DNA of 64,000 nt from Syngnathus acus (lineage: Eukaryota > Chordata > Actinopteri > Syngnathiformes > Syngnathidae): positions 25,835,956 through 25,899,955 of the forward strand of contig NC_051095.1 of assembly GCF_901709675.1 (NCBI RefSeq), written 5' to 3'. Each line of letters begins with the position of its first letter. The stretch's first letter is position 1. The notes beneath the pieces were generated by a model, which was not told the DNA's origin, did not search any database, and saw only the letters and a list, made by a program, of their open reading frames with translations. Shown one piece after another: positions 43,879 to 54,600 of the stretch. The position numbers and the translations under genes were made by a program.

Positions 43879-44633
43879 ATGCATCCTTTTTTCAGAGCAT
43901 TTAAAACAAGTGTTGCTCCTCTTGCATGTACTGAAAGCAGTAGCAGTAATGCTGCTGCTAGTACTAGTGCATCAGAGGCAGTAGCTAGCATAAATGCACC
44001 TGTACCATCAGCAAGCACTGCTTCGCCTGTTCCTCCTCCCTCAACATGTGCTGCCTTAAAGCCCCTTGCTCAGCTACCTAGTGACTTAAATGTCAATGCA
44101 CCATCCCAGCCAATACTGGGTAGCTACCCAAAGCGTGCATTTGGTGCAACATTCAGGTCATTCAATCCTGCCTGGTACCGCTCACGACCATGGCTGGAGT
44201 ACTCTGTTGTGCGGGACGCATGCTTCTGTTTCCCCTGTCGGAAATATGGTAGCTCTGCTAATGAGAGGAATTTTGTTTTTACTCTTACTGGTTTTAACAA
44301 TTGGAAAGCAGCACTCGAACGAGACGAGGGGCTACAGAGGCATGTGTCCAGCCACGACCATGTGCACTCTTCCACCACCTGGACTCAGCACAAAAGCAGA
44401 GAGGCTACAGGGGGTACTGTTGACTCTCTGTTGGTTGGTAAAACCCAACTTGAAAAAAATCATTATTATGTCAAGAGTGTGGGCAGTGCTATTAAGTTTC
44501 TCTGTGTGAATGAGTTGGGGCTCCGTGGGACTGCAGAAACTTTGAGACATGATGCAGGTGGTGATGATGTTGCTTCAGGGCTTTTTCTGAAACTCATGGA
44601 GTATACATTAGAGAAGGATGAGAAGCTAGCAAG
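43879..44633 (+). pseudogene. ZMYM1-like hAT transposase, N-terminal part
   Basis: Starts MHPFFRAFKTSVAPLACTES, then a serine/alanine/proline-rich linker to about residue 75, then a TTF-type zinc finger region: RSFNPAWYRSRPWLEYSVVR and ACFCFPCRKYGSSANERNFV, with GFNNWKAALERDEGLQRHVS. This layout (TTF finger followed by DUF4371/hAT domain) is that of ZMYM1-like transposases. The frame is open up to the TSD of the inserted element at 44626-44633 and continues in frame at 46061. Confidence 0.88.
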
Positions 44634-46052
44634 CAGGGCTGTGGACTCGGACGCGGGGACTCGGACTCGGTCGGACTCGGTCATTTTTTGCCGGACTCGG
44701 ACTCGGTGCTGATTTTGACCGAGTCCACCGAGTCCGACAATAAAAAAAATACGTTCAATTTTATTTTCATCATGCTGCTGAGAATGCGCGTAGGAATACT
44801 GTCCACAGCCCTGCTTACGATCAAGTTTGAAAAAGAACTTGACAGCATTGAGCGCCGCCGGCGTTTGTCGGCCGCCACCTCGCCAACCGGTCAAACGCGC
44901 ATGCGCGTGAGGGGAAATCCCACAAAGGAGGAGGGACAAACAGAGCGATTGGTTTTGCTGGCTTTTTAATGAATGGCGACTGTGACTACGGGGGCCCATT
45001 AGGTCCAGAAAAGCTGACAAGACGCTTGCCAAAATGGCAAGGAAAAAATGCACAGCTAAACGAATATATGACGATGAACACAGGACGTTTTTAACAGAGT
45101 TAAAGTTGTTTTTTGTTGAACGCTATGGCAAGCCATTCTGCCTGATATGTCGGACGTCATTGGCGCATTTAAAAGCTTCAAATGGTCAGCGCCACTTCAG
45201 CTCACTTCATGCCAATATCGATAAGGACTTTGCAAAAGGGACTGAATTTTGCAAGCACAAGTTTGGAGACTTTGAAAAATAGGTACAGTTTTTCAAAAAA
45301 ATTACGAAGCACTCAGAGACTGTCACACTTGCATTGTTTCAACTGGCTTGGAACATTGCACGGGCTAAAAAGCCATACAATGAAGTGGAGTTCGTTAAAA
45401 TATGCCTCAGTGACGTTATTGAATTTTATTTTCATCATGCTGCTGAGAATGCGCGTAGGAATACTGTCCACAGCCCTGCTTGCTTGTTATGAAGACAAAT
45501 TTAGTTGTTGCGTGCGCGCCCGCGCCTGCCTGCCTGCGTGCGTGCACGTACAAGACCCACAATGCCCCGCGCGCAGCCAAGATGGAAGAACCCGGCAGTA
45601 GCGAGAGAACAATGTTTTGCCTCTAGATTTGGGGGGGAAACGGAGCGTAAGTTACGATCAATGCGGCCACGTTGAGTTGCACTTAGGCTAATGTTTACAT
45701 TATGTACCAATGTCAAGGACGATTATGTCACCCAGCTTATATCATTGATGTGTTTCGATAGTTGTGGGGTCGTCACTAATTATTTGTGTTTAGATATATG
45801 TCTGAGCTATAATGGTGTAATTAATGATTAAAACTTGAAAGTATCTGTTTATTGTATTCGTTTATATGTTTAATAAAGACAAAGCCATCACAAAACTGTT
45901 GTAATTATTTAGGTTTTGATCTAAATTAGCCTTGAATAAAGACTAAGCAGTCACATGAATTAACAGGAAAAAATGGACAGCCGGACTCGGACTCGTGGTC
46001 AAGAGGCCGGACTCGGACTCGGTGCAAAAATCCGACCGAGTCCACAGCCCTA
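44634..46052. mobile_element. Non-autonomous hAT with embedded BED-finger fragment
   Basis: Ends cagggctgtggactcgg and ccgagtccacagcccta. TSD ctagcaag is exact (44626-44633, 46053-46060). Subterminal regions are full of ggactcggac-type repeats. A block of about 65 bp (44752-44815, containing tcatcatgctgctgagaatg) recurs at 45418-45480, bracketing a piece of a different hAT (44816-45417) that codes for a BED finger. So one hAT has taken up part of another. Confidence 0.92.
45034..45282 (+). pseudogene. BED zinc finger of a GTF2IRD2/ZBED-like hAT, captured
   Basis: 82 codons: MARKKCTAKRIYDDEHRTFL, KLFFVERYGKPFCLICRTSL, then RHFSSLHANIDKDFAKG. The CLIC … HF..LH spacing is that of a BED finger. 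Nearly the same protein is read at 61327-61701 (minus) and, degraded, at 41491-41897. After a stop (45280), sequence continues with QLAWNIARAKKPYNEVEFVK before the duplicated flank. The catalytic domain was not captured. Confidence 0.85.
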
Positions 46053-47297
46053 CTAGCAAGCATTGCTAAGGGTATCCCAAAGAATGCAAAATACACATCT
46101 AAGGATATCCAAAATGAAATGATCCAAACACTGGCAGACATGGTGCTTGCAGAGGTCAGGAGAAAATATGAAAATGCTGATTCTACAGGGTTTTGCCTCA
46201 AAAGTGATGGGACCAGGGACAGGTGCAATGTGGAAAATTTGTCTGTGATGATTAGATTTGTCAGTAATTCCATGCCAGAGGAGCATCTTATTGGGTTGAT
46301 TGACTTGCATCAACTTGATGCAGAGTACATCACGTCTGAAATACTGACACACCTTTCTGATGCTGGCTACAGTGCTGACAACATACTTAGCCAGTGTTAT
46401 GATGGAGCTTCTGTGATGAGTGGGATAAGAGGTGGTGTACAAGCTCTGCTGCAAAACAAGATTGCTAGGCATATCCCATACATCCACTGCTACAACCATC
46501 AACTGCACTTAGTGGTTGTGCATGCCATACAGAGTGAACCATGTGCAAAGAGATTTTTTAACCTCTCTAGTTCATTGTACAAGTTTTTTCAGCACCACTA
46601 TGTGTCTCAGGAATATAATGCACCTAACCTTAAAAGTCTGCTTGAAATCCGATGGACAAGCCACTATGAGGTGACAAGGTGCATTGTTGACAATCAAGAC
46701 CATATTGTCAGTATCCTATCTGAGATGACAGAGGATGATAGTGTTGCTGTTGACCTGTGCATCGAGGCATCGGGCCTGCTGTGTCAAATTTCGAGGCATC
46801 ACTTCTTTGAGACTGGAAAGTTTCTAGTGCTGGTGCTTGGTGTCTTGAAACCAGCAAATGCAATTCTACAGTCTCAGTCTGTGGATTTGTGCAGTGCTTC
46901 TGAGGTTGTTGGTGCAGCATTGGAGTCCTTAAAAAGCCTCCGTGAAGATGAGGATTGGGGAGAGTCATCTCAGGCAGCTGCTGGGGATGATGCACCGCCT
47001 CCAAAGAGAAGGAGGACAATGAGCAAATGTCTTGGTCAAAGCGTTGTGCTCTCAACTGTGGGCCATACAGACTCGGACGATCCAACCATTTCCCCCTCTC
47101 AGTCTCTGAAAAGATCTCTGCTCAACATCCTTGACAGGGCCATTTCAGAAATGGAGAATAGATTTTCTCAGAAGAACGTTGAGCTGATGAGAGCCATATC
47201 TAGTCTTGCACCCAAATGCAGCACATTTCTAGATTCAACCGGGTTGCATCCTCTGTCTGCGCTGGCTGGCACTGTGGCAGATGATCTAAAAAATTAA
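46053..47297 (+). pseudogene. ZMYM1-like hAT transposase, catalytic part
   Basis: In frame with 43879-44633 once the insertion is removed. Reads IQTLADMVLAEVRRKY, GFCLKSDGTRDRCNVENLSV (catalytic-Asp block), ILSQCYDGASVMSGIRGGVQ (second Asp block), HCYNHQLHLVVVHAIQ (C…H block) and LLEIRWTSHYEV (RW block). A basic PPPKRRRTMSK motif near residue 300 could be a nuclear localisation signal. It ends at a TAA at 47295-47297. The same frame is open immediately after this codon, so a single nonsense mutation separates it from the C-terminus. Confidence 0.9.
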
Positions 47298-47627
47298 ATT
47301 CTTGTGGCAAAACAGATGTTGCTCAAGAAATGTCCAAATGAAACAGACCTATTCACTGTCTGTAAACACCTACAGGAGTACAAGGAAGCTTTTCCTGAGT
47401 TGCATAAATTGTATGTAACAGCCCTGGTAATTGGTGTGTCTTCAGCATCGTGTGAGCGTTCCTTGTCCACATTGTCACGGGTCCTAACCCCTTATCGTCG
47501 CACCATGTTACACAAGCGAAAGATAAATTTGGTCATCTTAGCCCATGAGAGGTCCATAACGAGTAACTTGGATATGGAGGAATTTGTGAGAATTTTTGCA
47601 CAAGGAAATAGGAGACTGGTGTTGTAG
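47298..47627 (+). pseudogene. ZMYM1-like hAT transposase, C-terminal dimerisation domain
   Basis: Continues the frame after the TAA: QMLLKKCPNETDLFTVCKHL, then VIGVSSASCERSLSTLSRVL, RRTMLHKRKINLVILAHERS and a stop at 47625. The SSASCERSLSTLSRV block is the conserved hAT C-terminal dimerisation motif. No other lesion is seen, so this gene carried one stop codon and one insertion. Confidence 0.9.
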
Positions 47628-47950
47628 AGTGGAGTGGGGAAAAAAAATAGTGAGAAAGGAGGAGATTTTAGTTATTAAGTTGCTAATAAAAAAATACATT
47701 AAAAAAAAGAAAAGAAAAGTTATGTGTTATATGTTCTGCTCTGTAACTGTTATGTTGTACAAATTAGTTCCCTAACTATTTTGTTGTCGAGTGGAGTGGG
47801 GAGAAAAAATAATGAGAAAGGAGGAGATTTTAGTTATTAAGTTGCTAATAAAAAAAATACATTAAAAAAAAGAAGAAAAAAAAGTTATGTTAAATGTTCT
47901 GTTCTGTAACTGTTGTGTTGTACAAATCAGTTCCCTAACTATTTTGAGTT
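47625..47950. repeat. Tandem duplication, ~165-bp unit
   Basis: gagtggagtgggg … aaaggaggagattttagtta … tagttccctaactattttg occurs twice in a row downstream of the transposase stop. Units differ mainly in A-run length. Confidence 0.85.
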
Positions 47951-48503
47951 ATTAGCTAATAAATAAAAAATTATAAATGTTTCTGTTTTTATAAATTAGT
48001 TTGAGTTTTGTAAATATTGATGATAGAGACAAGTCTTTCCTTTAGCTTGAAATGATTTTGAGAATTAGGCCATCCAGTTAAGATGAATGTTAGGTTGTTG
48101 AAAATGGTTATTGCTTGGTTGTTGAAATCTGGATGAATGGTATTTTATTTTACTTTTCATTTATTTATTTCATTTATTTTTCAGTTCCCCCCCTGAGGGA
48201 TTGCCACCTTATTGTGGTCAGGGGGTTTGCTTGCCTCAGTGACCCTAAGAGCTATACCAGCAGAAGCTTTAGTCTTCAGGTGGGACACCTAAGCTGGACA
48301 GGTCTTAGTGTAGAGGCCTGACAGAGTGCAATCCACTTCTCCAGGTTGAGATCTGGGCACACAGCTAACAACTGCCGTGATGAAAACACAAACTGTGATA
48401 AAAATGTGTAACAAAAAAACAAAAACAAAAAAAAAACATGCCCCCTTCACATTTCTGACTGCCCCCTCTTATGTGCATTCCTAGAACCGGCCCTGGTTGA
48501 GAG

Positions 48504-48622
48504 ACTCTTGCAGCCCTCTCCTAGAAACACTTTTCATAAACTGCCAGCCGTTTTATTCACCACTTGAGTTCTCCTCGATCGTAATGGCGGCTGTTTACAT
48601 TCCATCATACGCACGTGCAATC
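48504..48622 (+). pseudogene. LINE endonuclease, middle segment
   Basis: Short coding piece between two insertions: LETLFINCQPFYSPLEFSSI, VMAAVYIPSYARAI. It matches the same region of the intact LINE (IELLTVNCRPFYLPREF … ITAVYVPPSAN). The next LINE codon is at 56236 after the solo LTR. Confidence 0.85.
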
Positions 48623-49150
48623 TGTCAAGAGGCATGGTGGTACAAGATGGTGTACAATTGTGTATCGAATTTGGCCCAGGCACATTGGCTATCCTAAAAC
48701 ATGTAGTAGTTCCAAAATTTCACTAGGAGATGGTGTTAAAGCTTGACATAGGGGTTAGTGATGTGCATTCCAGTTCTTTTAGGTGAACTGAATCTTTAGA
48801 ATCGTTCACTCAAAAGAGTCGTTCAAACGAATCGTTCAATGAATCCCCCCTAACCCTACCCCCCCACCCACACACACACTCACACACACACTGATACGTT
48901 TTTTTGTTTTGTTTTTACATCCAGTGGAAACAACCCATACACATCAAACAATACAACTACACAACCCCCCCCCCCCCCCTCCCCCAAATTATTATATGTA
49001 ATAATAATTGGCTCGGGTAATTAACACATTTCTTTCTATAATACAACACTTACACACTGATCCGTTGGCAACAGTCTCTCACCCGGTCGTGAACGGGAAA
49101 TTGCGTCACTGACTCGTTCGTGAACGGGAAATTACGTCACTGACTCGTAA

Positions 49151-49450
49151 TTGGCCTAGTGGTAGAGTGTCCGCCCTGAGACTGGAAGGTTGTGGGTTCA
49201 AACCCCGGCCGGGTCATACCAAAGACTATAAAAATGGGACCCATTGCCTCCCTGCTTGGCACTCAGCATTAAGGGTTGGAATTGGGGGGTTAGATCACCA
49301 ACTGATTCCCGAGCGCGGCACCGCTGCTGCTCACTGCTCCCCTCTCCCCCAGGGGATGGATTAAAATCACACGGGGATGGGTTAAATGCAGAGGACAAAT
49401 TTCACCACACCCAGGTGTGTGTGACGATGATTGGGACTTTAACTTAACTT
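49151..49450 (+). repeat. tRNA-derived SINE, copy 1
   Basis: tRNA-like head with A-box-like tagtggtagag and B-box ggttcaaaccc, then a body with ctgctgctcactgctcccc and ccacacccaggtgtgtg, and a tail cttaacttaa resembling LINE tails. It is nearly identical to 62902-63220. Copy B lacks it: the surrounding hAT reads gactcgtaaagtccc uninterrupted there. Made by RNA polymerase III and moved by a partner LINE. Confidence 0.92.
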
Positions 49451-49835
49451 AAAGTCCCTCCTCCATCTATAACGCTCGCTGGCACTGCTGATTGGTCTTC
49501 ACGAGTGAATGAGTGAGTGACAGACAGCATTGCTGCTATGCCATTGCCAGCCGACACACTTTATGCCGACATTGATGTTTTAATTTTGTTTTTGTTGGCT
49601 TGTAGTTGATGGTGTTATTATATATCGAATGTGTTTGTGTTTGAATAAAAGATTGAAAACAAAAACGTTATGCCGACATTTGTTAATTTTGGGGACACCA
49701 ACTCATATAACAACGTAAAACACATATACATATTGTCATACAAAGCAGTTAACCAAATGTCTGATTTTTATGTTTTGATTGGCGAATATAAAAACAAGGA
49801 GTAAAACACCAGATAAGTTATAACTTAAATGTTTA

Positions 49836-49866
49836 TTAAAATAATAATAATAATAATAATAATAAT
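49836..49866. repeat. (AAT)n microsatellite
   Basis: aataataat run of about ten units inside hAT copy A. Confidence 0.9.
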
Positions 49867-50145
49867 TAAAGTACATCTCAAACCAGCAATCTAATGTGAA
49901 ACTGCAGTCGATATATTGGATAACAATATTTAGGCATATATATGCATACATGTTATTTAAAACCTACTATAAGTAAATCGTAAATCTACATTCTGGTTTA
50001 CAGAGTTCACGCCAGGAGACGCAACACGTCCACTGACTGATCCGTTGATGAACAGGAAGGCAGTTCACTCATTGACTCGTTCGCAAACGGGAAAGCCAGG
50101 ATACGTTCCCTCACTGATCCGTTCTCGCGGTGAACTAGAAATGCG

Positions 50146-50270
50146 AATCACTCAGTGAGTGATTCACTCAGTGAGTGATTCACTCAATGAGTGATTCACT
50201 CAGTGAGGGATTCACTCAGTGAGGGATTCACTCAGTGAGGGAATCACTCACCGAGTGATTCGTTCACTCA
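50146..50270. repeat. Palindromic tandem repeats in hAT copy A
   Basis: Units like agtgagtgattcactc, themselves near-palindromic, repeat about seven times with point changes. Copy B has fewer units (54214-54272). Subterminal repeats of this kind often bind hAT transposase. Confidence 0.85.
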
Positions 50271-50580
50271 CAGATTCGTTCGTCGGTGAACGGGAAATGC
50301 AATTCACGACTCGTTCGTGAACGGGAAGTTACGTCACTGACTCGTAAAGTCCCTTCTCCATCTAACGCTCGCTGGCGCTGCTGATTGGCTGATTTTCTTC
50401 TTCGTTTTGTTTTACGGCGAGGTAGCACCAGCTTCAATGGGCATTACTGACATCTACTGGTTGAAGTTATATATGAAAGGAAAAAAAGAACGAATCACTT
50501 TAGGAAGTGATTCGTTCACTCTCGTTCACTGAAAAGATCCGTTCTTTAGGAACGAATCGTTCACTCACGAGCCAACACTA

Positions 50581-51682
50581 CTCTCTATGGTGATGATGAT
50601 AATAATAATAAAAATAATAATAATAATGAAGCGCGCTGCAGTGCAGTGCACAGCACAGCATGCTGTCTGCTCACAACGTTAACAGGTCTGCCTGTGTGGC
50701 TGCCTGCCTGCCTGCCTGCCTGCCTGGCTGCCTGCCTGCCCGCCTGTCTGCCTCTTTATTTGTTTGTCTCTTTATTGCTTGCAAAGTCTTTTGCTTGATA
50801 GATGTTTTGTTTGTCTCTATTGCGTGCAAACTCTTTTGATTGGTAGACTATTTGTTTGTCTTTTTATTCCTTGCATGTTTTGGCAAGCACCTGCCTTCAG
50901 CATGTAGACACACCTATGTTGAAGAATGTGTTGGTGAAGGCGTAGCAGATTGACAGTAGCTAAACAATGGACTGTACATTGTTTTAGTAGGTGTGTGTGA
51001 GTGTGTCATTAGTTTGGAAATGCTTGGAACCCATTTGGCCCTTAGCGTCTCCATTGATGTGCCCGTGAGAAGATGGCCCAAATTCCTCACCGAGCTCCAG
51101 AGAAAGCAAGTGGCCCGCAGTTTAAATAGGGGAGCTGATGAGCCGGGAGCAGGTGCGCTGATGAGTGCCCATTATGTGGCCATTACGTGCCGAGCGTGAC
51201 AGGACGGGAGGGGCCAGAGCAGAGAGACAAAAAACACTTTTGAATTCCTGATATTTGATTCAACTAATAGGAAGGCTTGCAAAATGCGTGCAAGAGTCAA
51301 CAATATATATAACATAAAATGGGCTATTGTCGCATACGCTGCCCAAAGTCTGCCGGACAGATGATCTTCACCATTTTTTTCAGTTGAAGACTAATTGGGA
51401 GATTTTCTTTTAAATGTGAACAAACGCTTCTTTTCATTGTGAATTAATTGAGGTCAAGTCCAAGCGAACTCAAGGATCAGTCTGAGAAGAACACACACAC
51501 TACTCTCCTTCATTGCAAGTGGGAAAAAAAAAAAAGACCATTTGCACATGACTGCGCTCGCATTTGTTAGATTCCAAGATGAGGCCTTGGGTGAGCAACT
51601 CTCTTGTGATCAAACAGTGAAGCTGGGAAGCAGTCTATTGGAAAAATCCAATGAGGCAGGCAGGCAGGCAGGCGGGCGGGTA

Positions 51683-51715
<33 letters not shown>

Positions 51716-52057
51716 ACAGGCAGCCGCGCAGGCAGCCACGCAGGCAGGCAGACAGGCAGCCGCGCAGGCAGGCAGCCACGCAGGCAGGCAGGCAGCCACG
51801 CAGGCAGCCAGGCAGGCAGCCAGCCAGGCAGGCAGCCAGGCAGGCAGCCACGCAGGCAGGCAAGCAGGCAGCCACGCAGGCAGGCAAGCAGGCAGCCACG
51901 CAGGCAGCCAGGCAGGCAGGCAGCCAGGCAGGCAGCCAGGCAGGCAGGCAGCCAGGCAGGCAGGCAGGCAGGCTGAGCTCAGGTGTACATAACTCACTTT
52001 ACATATTGACTTGTGGCCCTGAGGCAAAGTTAGTGAACTGCACACACACGCATGCAC
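50581..52057. other. Lectin upstream region with microsatellites
   Basis: Sequence carried inside the composite upstream of the lectin gene. It holds gat/aat repeats (50589-50630), a (TGCC)n run (50701-50752) and a 320-bp (GGCA/GCCA)n run (51655-51974) that is complementary in sense to the first. Long frames across the latter on both strands are repeat artefacts. Confidence 0.7.
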
Positions 52058-52068
52058 GCACATAAAAA
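52058..52068 (+). promoter_or_regulatory. Candidate TATA box of the lectin gene
   Basis: cacataaaaaggc lies about 350 bp upstream of the lectin ATG, with actcagctgaacacagtcctg 35 bp further on as a plausible start region. A 5' non-coding exon would then be spliced to the exon beginning at 52412 after a ttgacag acceptor. Inferred from position only. Confidence 0.4.
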
Positions 52069-52411
52069 GGCATCCAAGTTGAAATTGGGACTCAGCTGAA
52101 CACAGTCCTGCCGTGTGGGAAGACACCAAAGAAAACTGCAGCACGCCAAGACAAAGTCTGACCACCTTTACGGATTACAAAACAAACATAGGTCCCCTTT
52201 TGATGAGTCTTTGCAGTGGAGTTGATGAGCTTCAAAGTTAAGGTCAGGCCAAGGTTGAAAAGCCGCTAGTCGCGCTCTTTGCTTCAGATTGCTCAGCACA
52301 TGCAGCAGATGGAACGAGGCTTGTTCATCATCAAATGGCACCCAAACCTCTTTGATATTGGCAAAGTCGACATTCAATTGAACGCAAATGTTTTTCTCTT
52401 TCATTTGACAG

Positions 52412-53573
52412 ATGCAGTTTGCCCTTGGCGTGTTACTCTTGTGTGGCAGCATCAGTGTAAGTGTAAGTTGAACAATGTCTGGGTGGCTTGCGCTCACCCT
52501 ATTTGACTGCCAGTTGTTCGATCCATATTTGTGAAAAAGGATTGACTCTTTTGTTCCTTTCTCACAGTGGGCCGCTTCCGTCAAAATAGGTCGGTAACCG
52601 TCTGGAATAGCGTTTGCGAACAACAAGGCATCTTGCCGTTGGCTCCTTAACTCTCTTAACTGCTTTTGATTGTCAAATATGTGGCAGGACTTCGTTGCCC
52701 TGCCGGCTGGATTCAGTTGGACACCCGCTGTTTCATCTTCCAAAACGAGCCATTAAATTTCCGTCTTGCGGAGGTACAACCTTTGCTGACGCAGAAATGA
52801 AAACTAGATAGGCTTTTTTTCTTTTGGCTTCTGTTCATCTTGTAATTTGCTTTTTCCACCCTTAGACTGTCTGCAACATTCTCGGGGGAAACCTGGTTTC
52901 CATCCACAATCAACTTGAAAATGAAGTAGTCCGCCACGTGATTCTGGCGGGGGCTGGCTCTTTTGCGCGGACTTGGATTGGACTATATGACCGGATCATG
53001 GTAACGTCCAAGCTTTTGTTTTTTTCAACAAGCTGATGTCGGCCCATTGGGCCGTTCCGACATTCATCCATCCATCCATCCATTCATTCATTCATTCATT
53101 CATTCATTCATTCATTCATTCATTCATTCATTCATTCATTCATTTGTTCGTTCATCCATTCATGCATTCATTCATTCATTCAACCATTCGTTCATTCATC
53201 CATTCATTCAGACATCCATTCAGACATTCATTCATTCAGCTTCCCTGGAAGTGAAAGGGTCATTTTTTGAAAAGCAAAAAATGTAACGTCGTCTTTCAGG
53301 ATGGAGATTATTTATGGACGGATGGCTCAGAGGTGGATTTCTTCGACTGGGCGAATAACAGGCCAACCATGAACGCAAATCAAGACTGTGTCGAGATCAA
53401 CTTCCAAAGTACGTACATGAGGAAGGGCGAGCGAACCAACCGCCATGAAGGGAATGGACAGGAAAATAATTTGTCTTCTCTTTTGTCTTCCTACAGATAA
53501 CGATCAGTGGAATGATCGCGCCTGTCGTGGTCGACTACCCTTCGTGTGTGCAAAAGATCTGAATCACTTTTAA
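52412..53573 (+). CDS. Secreted C-type lectin, 157 aa, six coding exons
   Basis: Exons joined at GT/AG sites: 52412-52456, 52568-52589, 52688-52773, 52866-53000, 53300-53408 and 53497-53573 (474 nt, in frame). The start MQFALGVLLLCGSIS and WAASVKIG give a signal peptide. The C-type lectin domain follows: CPAGWIQLDTRCF, LGGNLVSIHNQLENEVV, WIGLYD, DYLWTDGSEVDFFDWANNRP, NQDCVEINF, WNDRACRGRLPFVC. Six cysteines fit the long form with three disulfides. The sugar/calcium motif, usually EPN or QPD, reads RPT, so classical mannose or galactose binding is doubtful, although WND is kept. Size and layout resemble small fish lectins of the nattectin/type II antifreeze-like group. Exon 2 is short and its donor (gtcggt) weak, the least certain join. 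No lesions seen. Confidence 0.85.
53061..53238. repeat. (ATTC)n microsatellite in a lectin intron
   Basis: cattcattcattc repeats with ccat and gttc interruptions, about 178 bp, in the intron between exons 4 and 5. Plus-strand translations of the HSFIHSFIHSF type are artefacts. Confidence 0.92.
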
Positions 53574-53855
53574 GATGCATTCTTGCTCTGCAATGTCAAT
53601 GGTTTGGAAATGCTATCAAATGGTTTGTGTGTATCATTTTGCAGAGGGGAGCAGCTGTGATTGACTGCCTTTGGGATATTTGCATACAATCAGGTGTAAG
53701 GGTTAGATTGTGCTTTTTGCTTCCATAGCACTGGTGATCATTGGAGCGTTTGTGAACACAGTAAATGAAACAAGAAACTCTTTCTAGATTCATTCTTTAG
53801 AATGCTTATCAAGTCTGTTTGAGCCTATCCTGTTTGACCTGACCAGAGCAGAGCA

Positions 53856-53862
53856 AAATAAA
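53856..53862 (+). terminator. Lectin polyadenylation signal
   Basis: AATAAA in gcaaaataaaacaatg lies about 285 bp after the stop codon and about 20 bp before the inner flank of hAT copy B, so the 3' UTR seems to be contained in the carried segment. Confidence 0.6.
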
Positions 53863-53884
53863 ACAATGTGCGTTCACTCTCTAA

Positions 53885-54600
53885 TAGTGATGTGCATTCC
53901 AGTTCTTTTAGGTGAACTGAATCTTTAGAATCAGTTCACTCAAAAGATTCGTTCAAACGAATCGTTCAATGACTGCAGTCGATATATTGGATAACAATAT
54001 TTAGGCATATATATGCATACATGTTATTTAAAACCTACTATAAGTAAATCGTAAATCTACATTCTGGTTTACATAGTTCACGCCAGGAGACGCAACACGT
54101 CCACTGACTGATCCGTTGATGCACAGGAAGGCAGTTCACTCATTGACTCGTTCGCAAACGGGAAAGCCAGGATTCGTTCCCTCACTGATCCGTTCTCGCG
54201 GTGAACTGGAAATGCGAATCACTCACTGAGTGATTCACTCAGTGAGTGATTCACTCACCGAGTGATTCGTTCACTCACAGATTCGTTCGTTGGTGAACGG
54301 GAAATGCAATTCACGACCCGTTCGTGAACGGGAAGTTACGTCACTGACTCGTAAAGTCCCTCCTCCATCTAAGCACGGTGATGATTGAGCAGCTGGCGCT
54401 GCTGATTGGCTGATTTTCTTCTTCGTTTTGTTTTACGGCGAGGTAGCACCAGCTTCAATGGGCATTACTGACATCTACTGGTTGAAGTTATATATGAAAG
54501 GAAAAAAGAACGAATCACTTTAGGAAGTGATTCGTTCACTCTCGTTCACTGAAAGGAGTCGTTCTCTTTGAACGAATCGTTCACTCACGAGCCAACACTA
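53885..54600. mobile_element. Non-autonomous hAT, copy B (internally deleted)
   Basis: 716 bp. The first 90 bp and last 620 bp match copy A. About 1.06 kb, corresponding to 48846-49904 of copy A (including the SINE), are absent, with the join at cgttcaatga/ctgcagtcg. Differences from copy A are few. Confidence 0.9.

Larger units (their letters stand above)
43208..48495 (+). mobile_element. ZMYM1-like hAT transposon, 8-bp TSD
   Basis: Ends cagggccggc and gccggccctg-type mirror (ccggccctg at 48487-48495). TSD gttgagag is exact (43200-43207 and 48496-48503). It carries one transposase gene in two parts (43879-44633, 46053-47627), interrupted by a non-autonomous hAT. The 3' region 47640-47950 contains a tandem duplication of about 165 bp. 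Without the nested insert the element is about 3.9 kb. Confidence 0.93.
48756..50580. mobile_element. Non-autonomous hAT, copy A (contains a SINE)
   Basis: 1825 bp, no transposase. It includes short homopolymer and ca runs (48860-48980), a tRNA-derived SINE (49151-49450), and a block of 16-18-bp palindromic tandem repeats. The part 49905-50580 is nearly the same as copy B. Confidence 0.9.
48756..54600. mobile_element. Composite: two hAT copies flanking a complete C-type lectin gene
   Basis: Copy A (48756-50580) and copy B (53885-54600) are the same non-autonomous hAT in the same orientation, each from tagtgatgtgcattcc to cgagccaacacta. The outer flanks carry an exact 8-bp TSD ataggggt (48748-48755, 54601-54608). 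The inner flanks also match: ctctctat after A (50581-50588) and ctctctaa before B (53877-53884). The 3.3 kb between them holds the lectin gene with its poly(A) signal. The whole unit sits in the solo LTR. Confidence 0.85.

Noticed and set aside
50146-50270. CRISPR-like spacing of short repeats
   Set aside because: Units are contiguous near-palindromes without unique spacers, and they lie in a hAT end of a vertebrate genome.
51542-52165. Long reading frames on both strands over the GGCA/GCCA tract (RQAGRQAGRQ- and LPACLPACL-type products)
   Set aside because: They are translations of a tetranucleotide repeat, with no motif, start context or splice support.
53036-53286. HSFIHSFIHSF frames in the lectin intron
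   Set aside because: They are translations of the (ATTC)n microsatellite.
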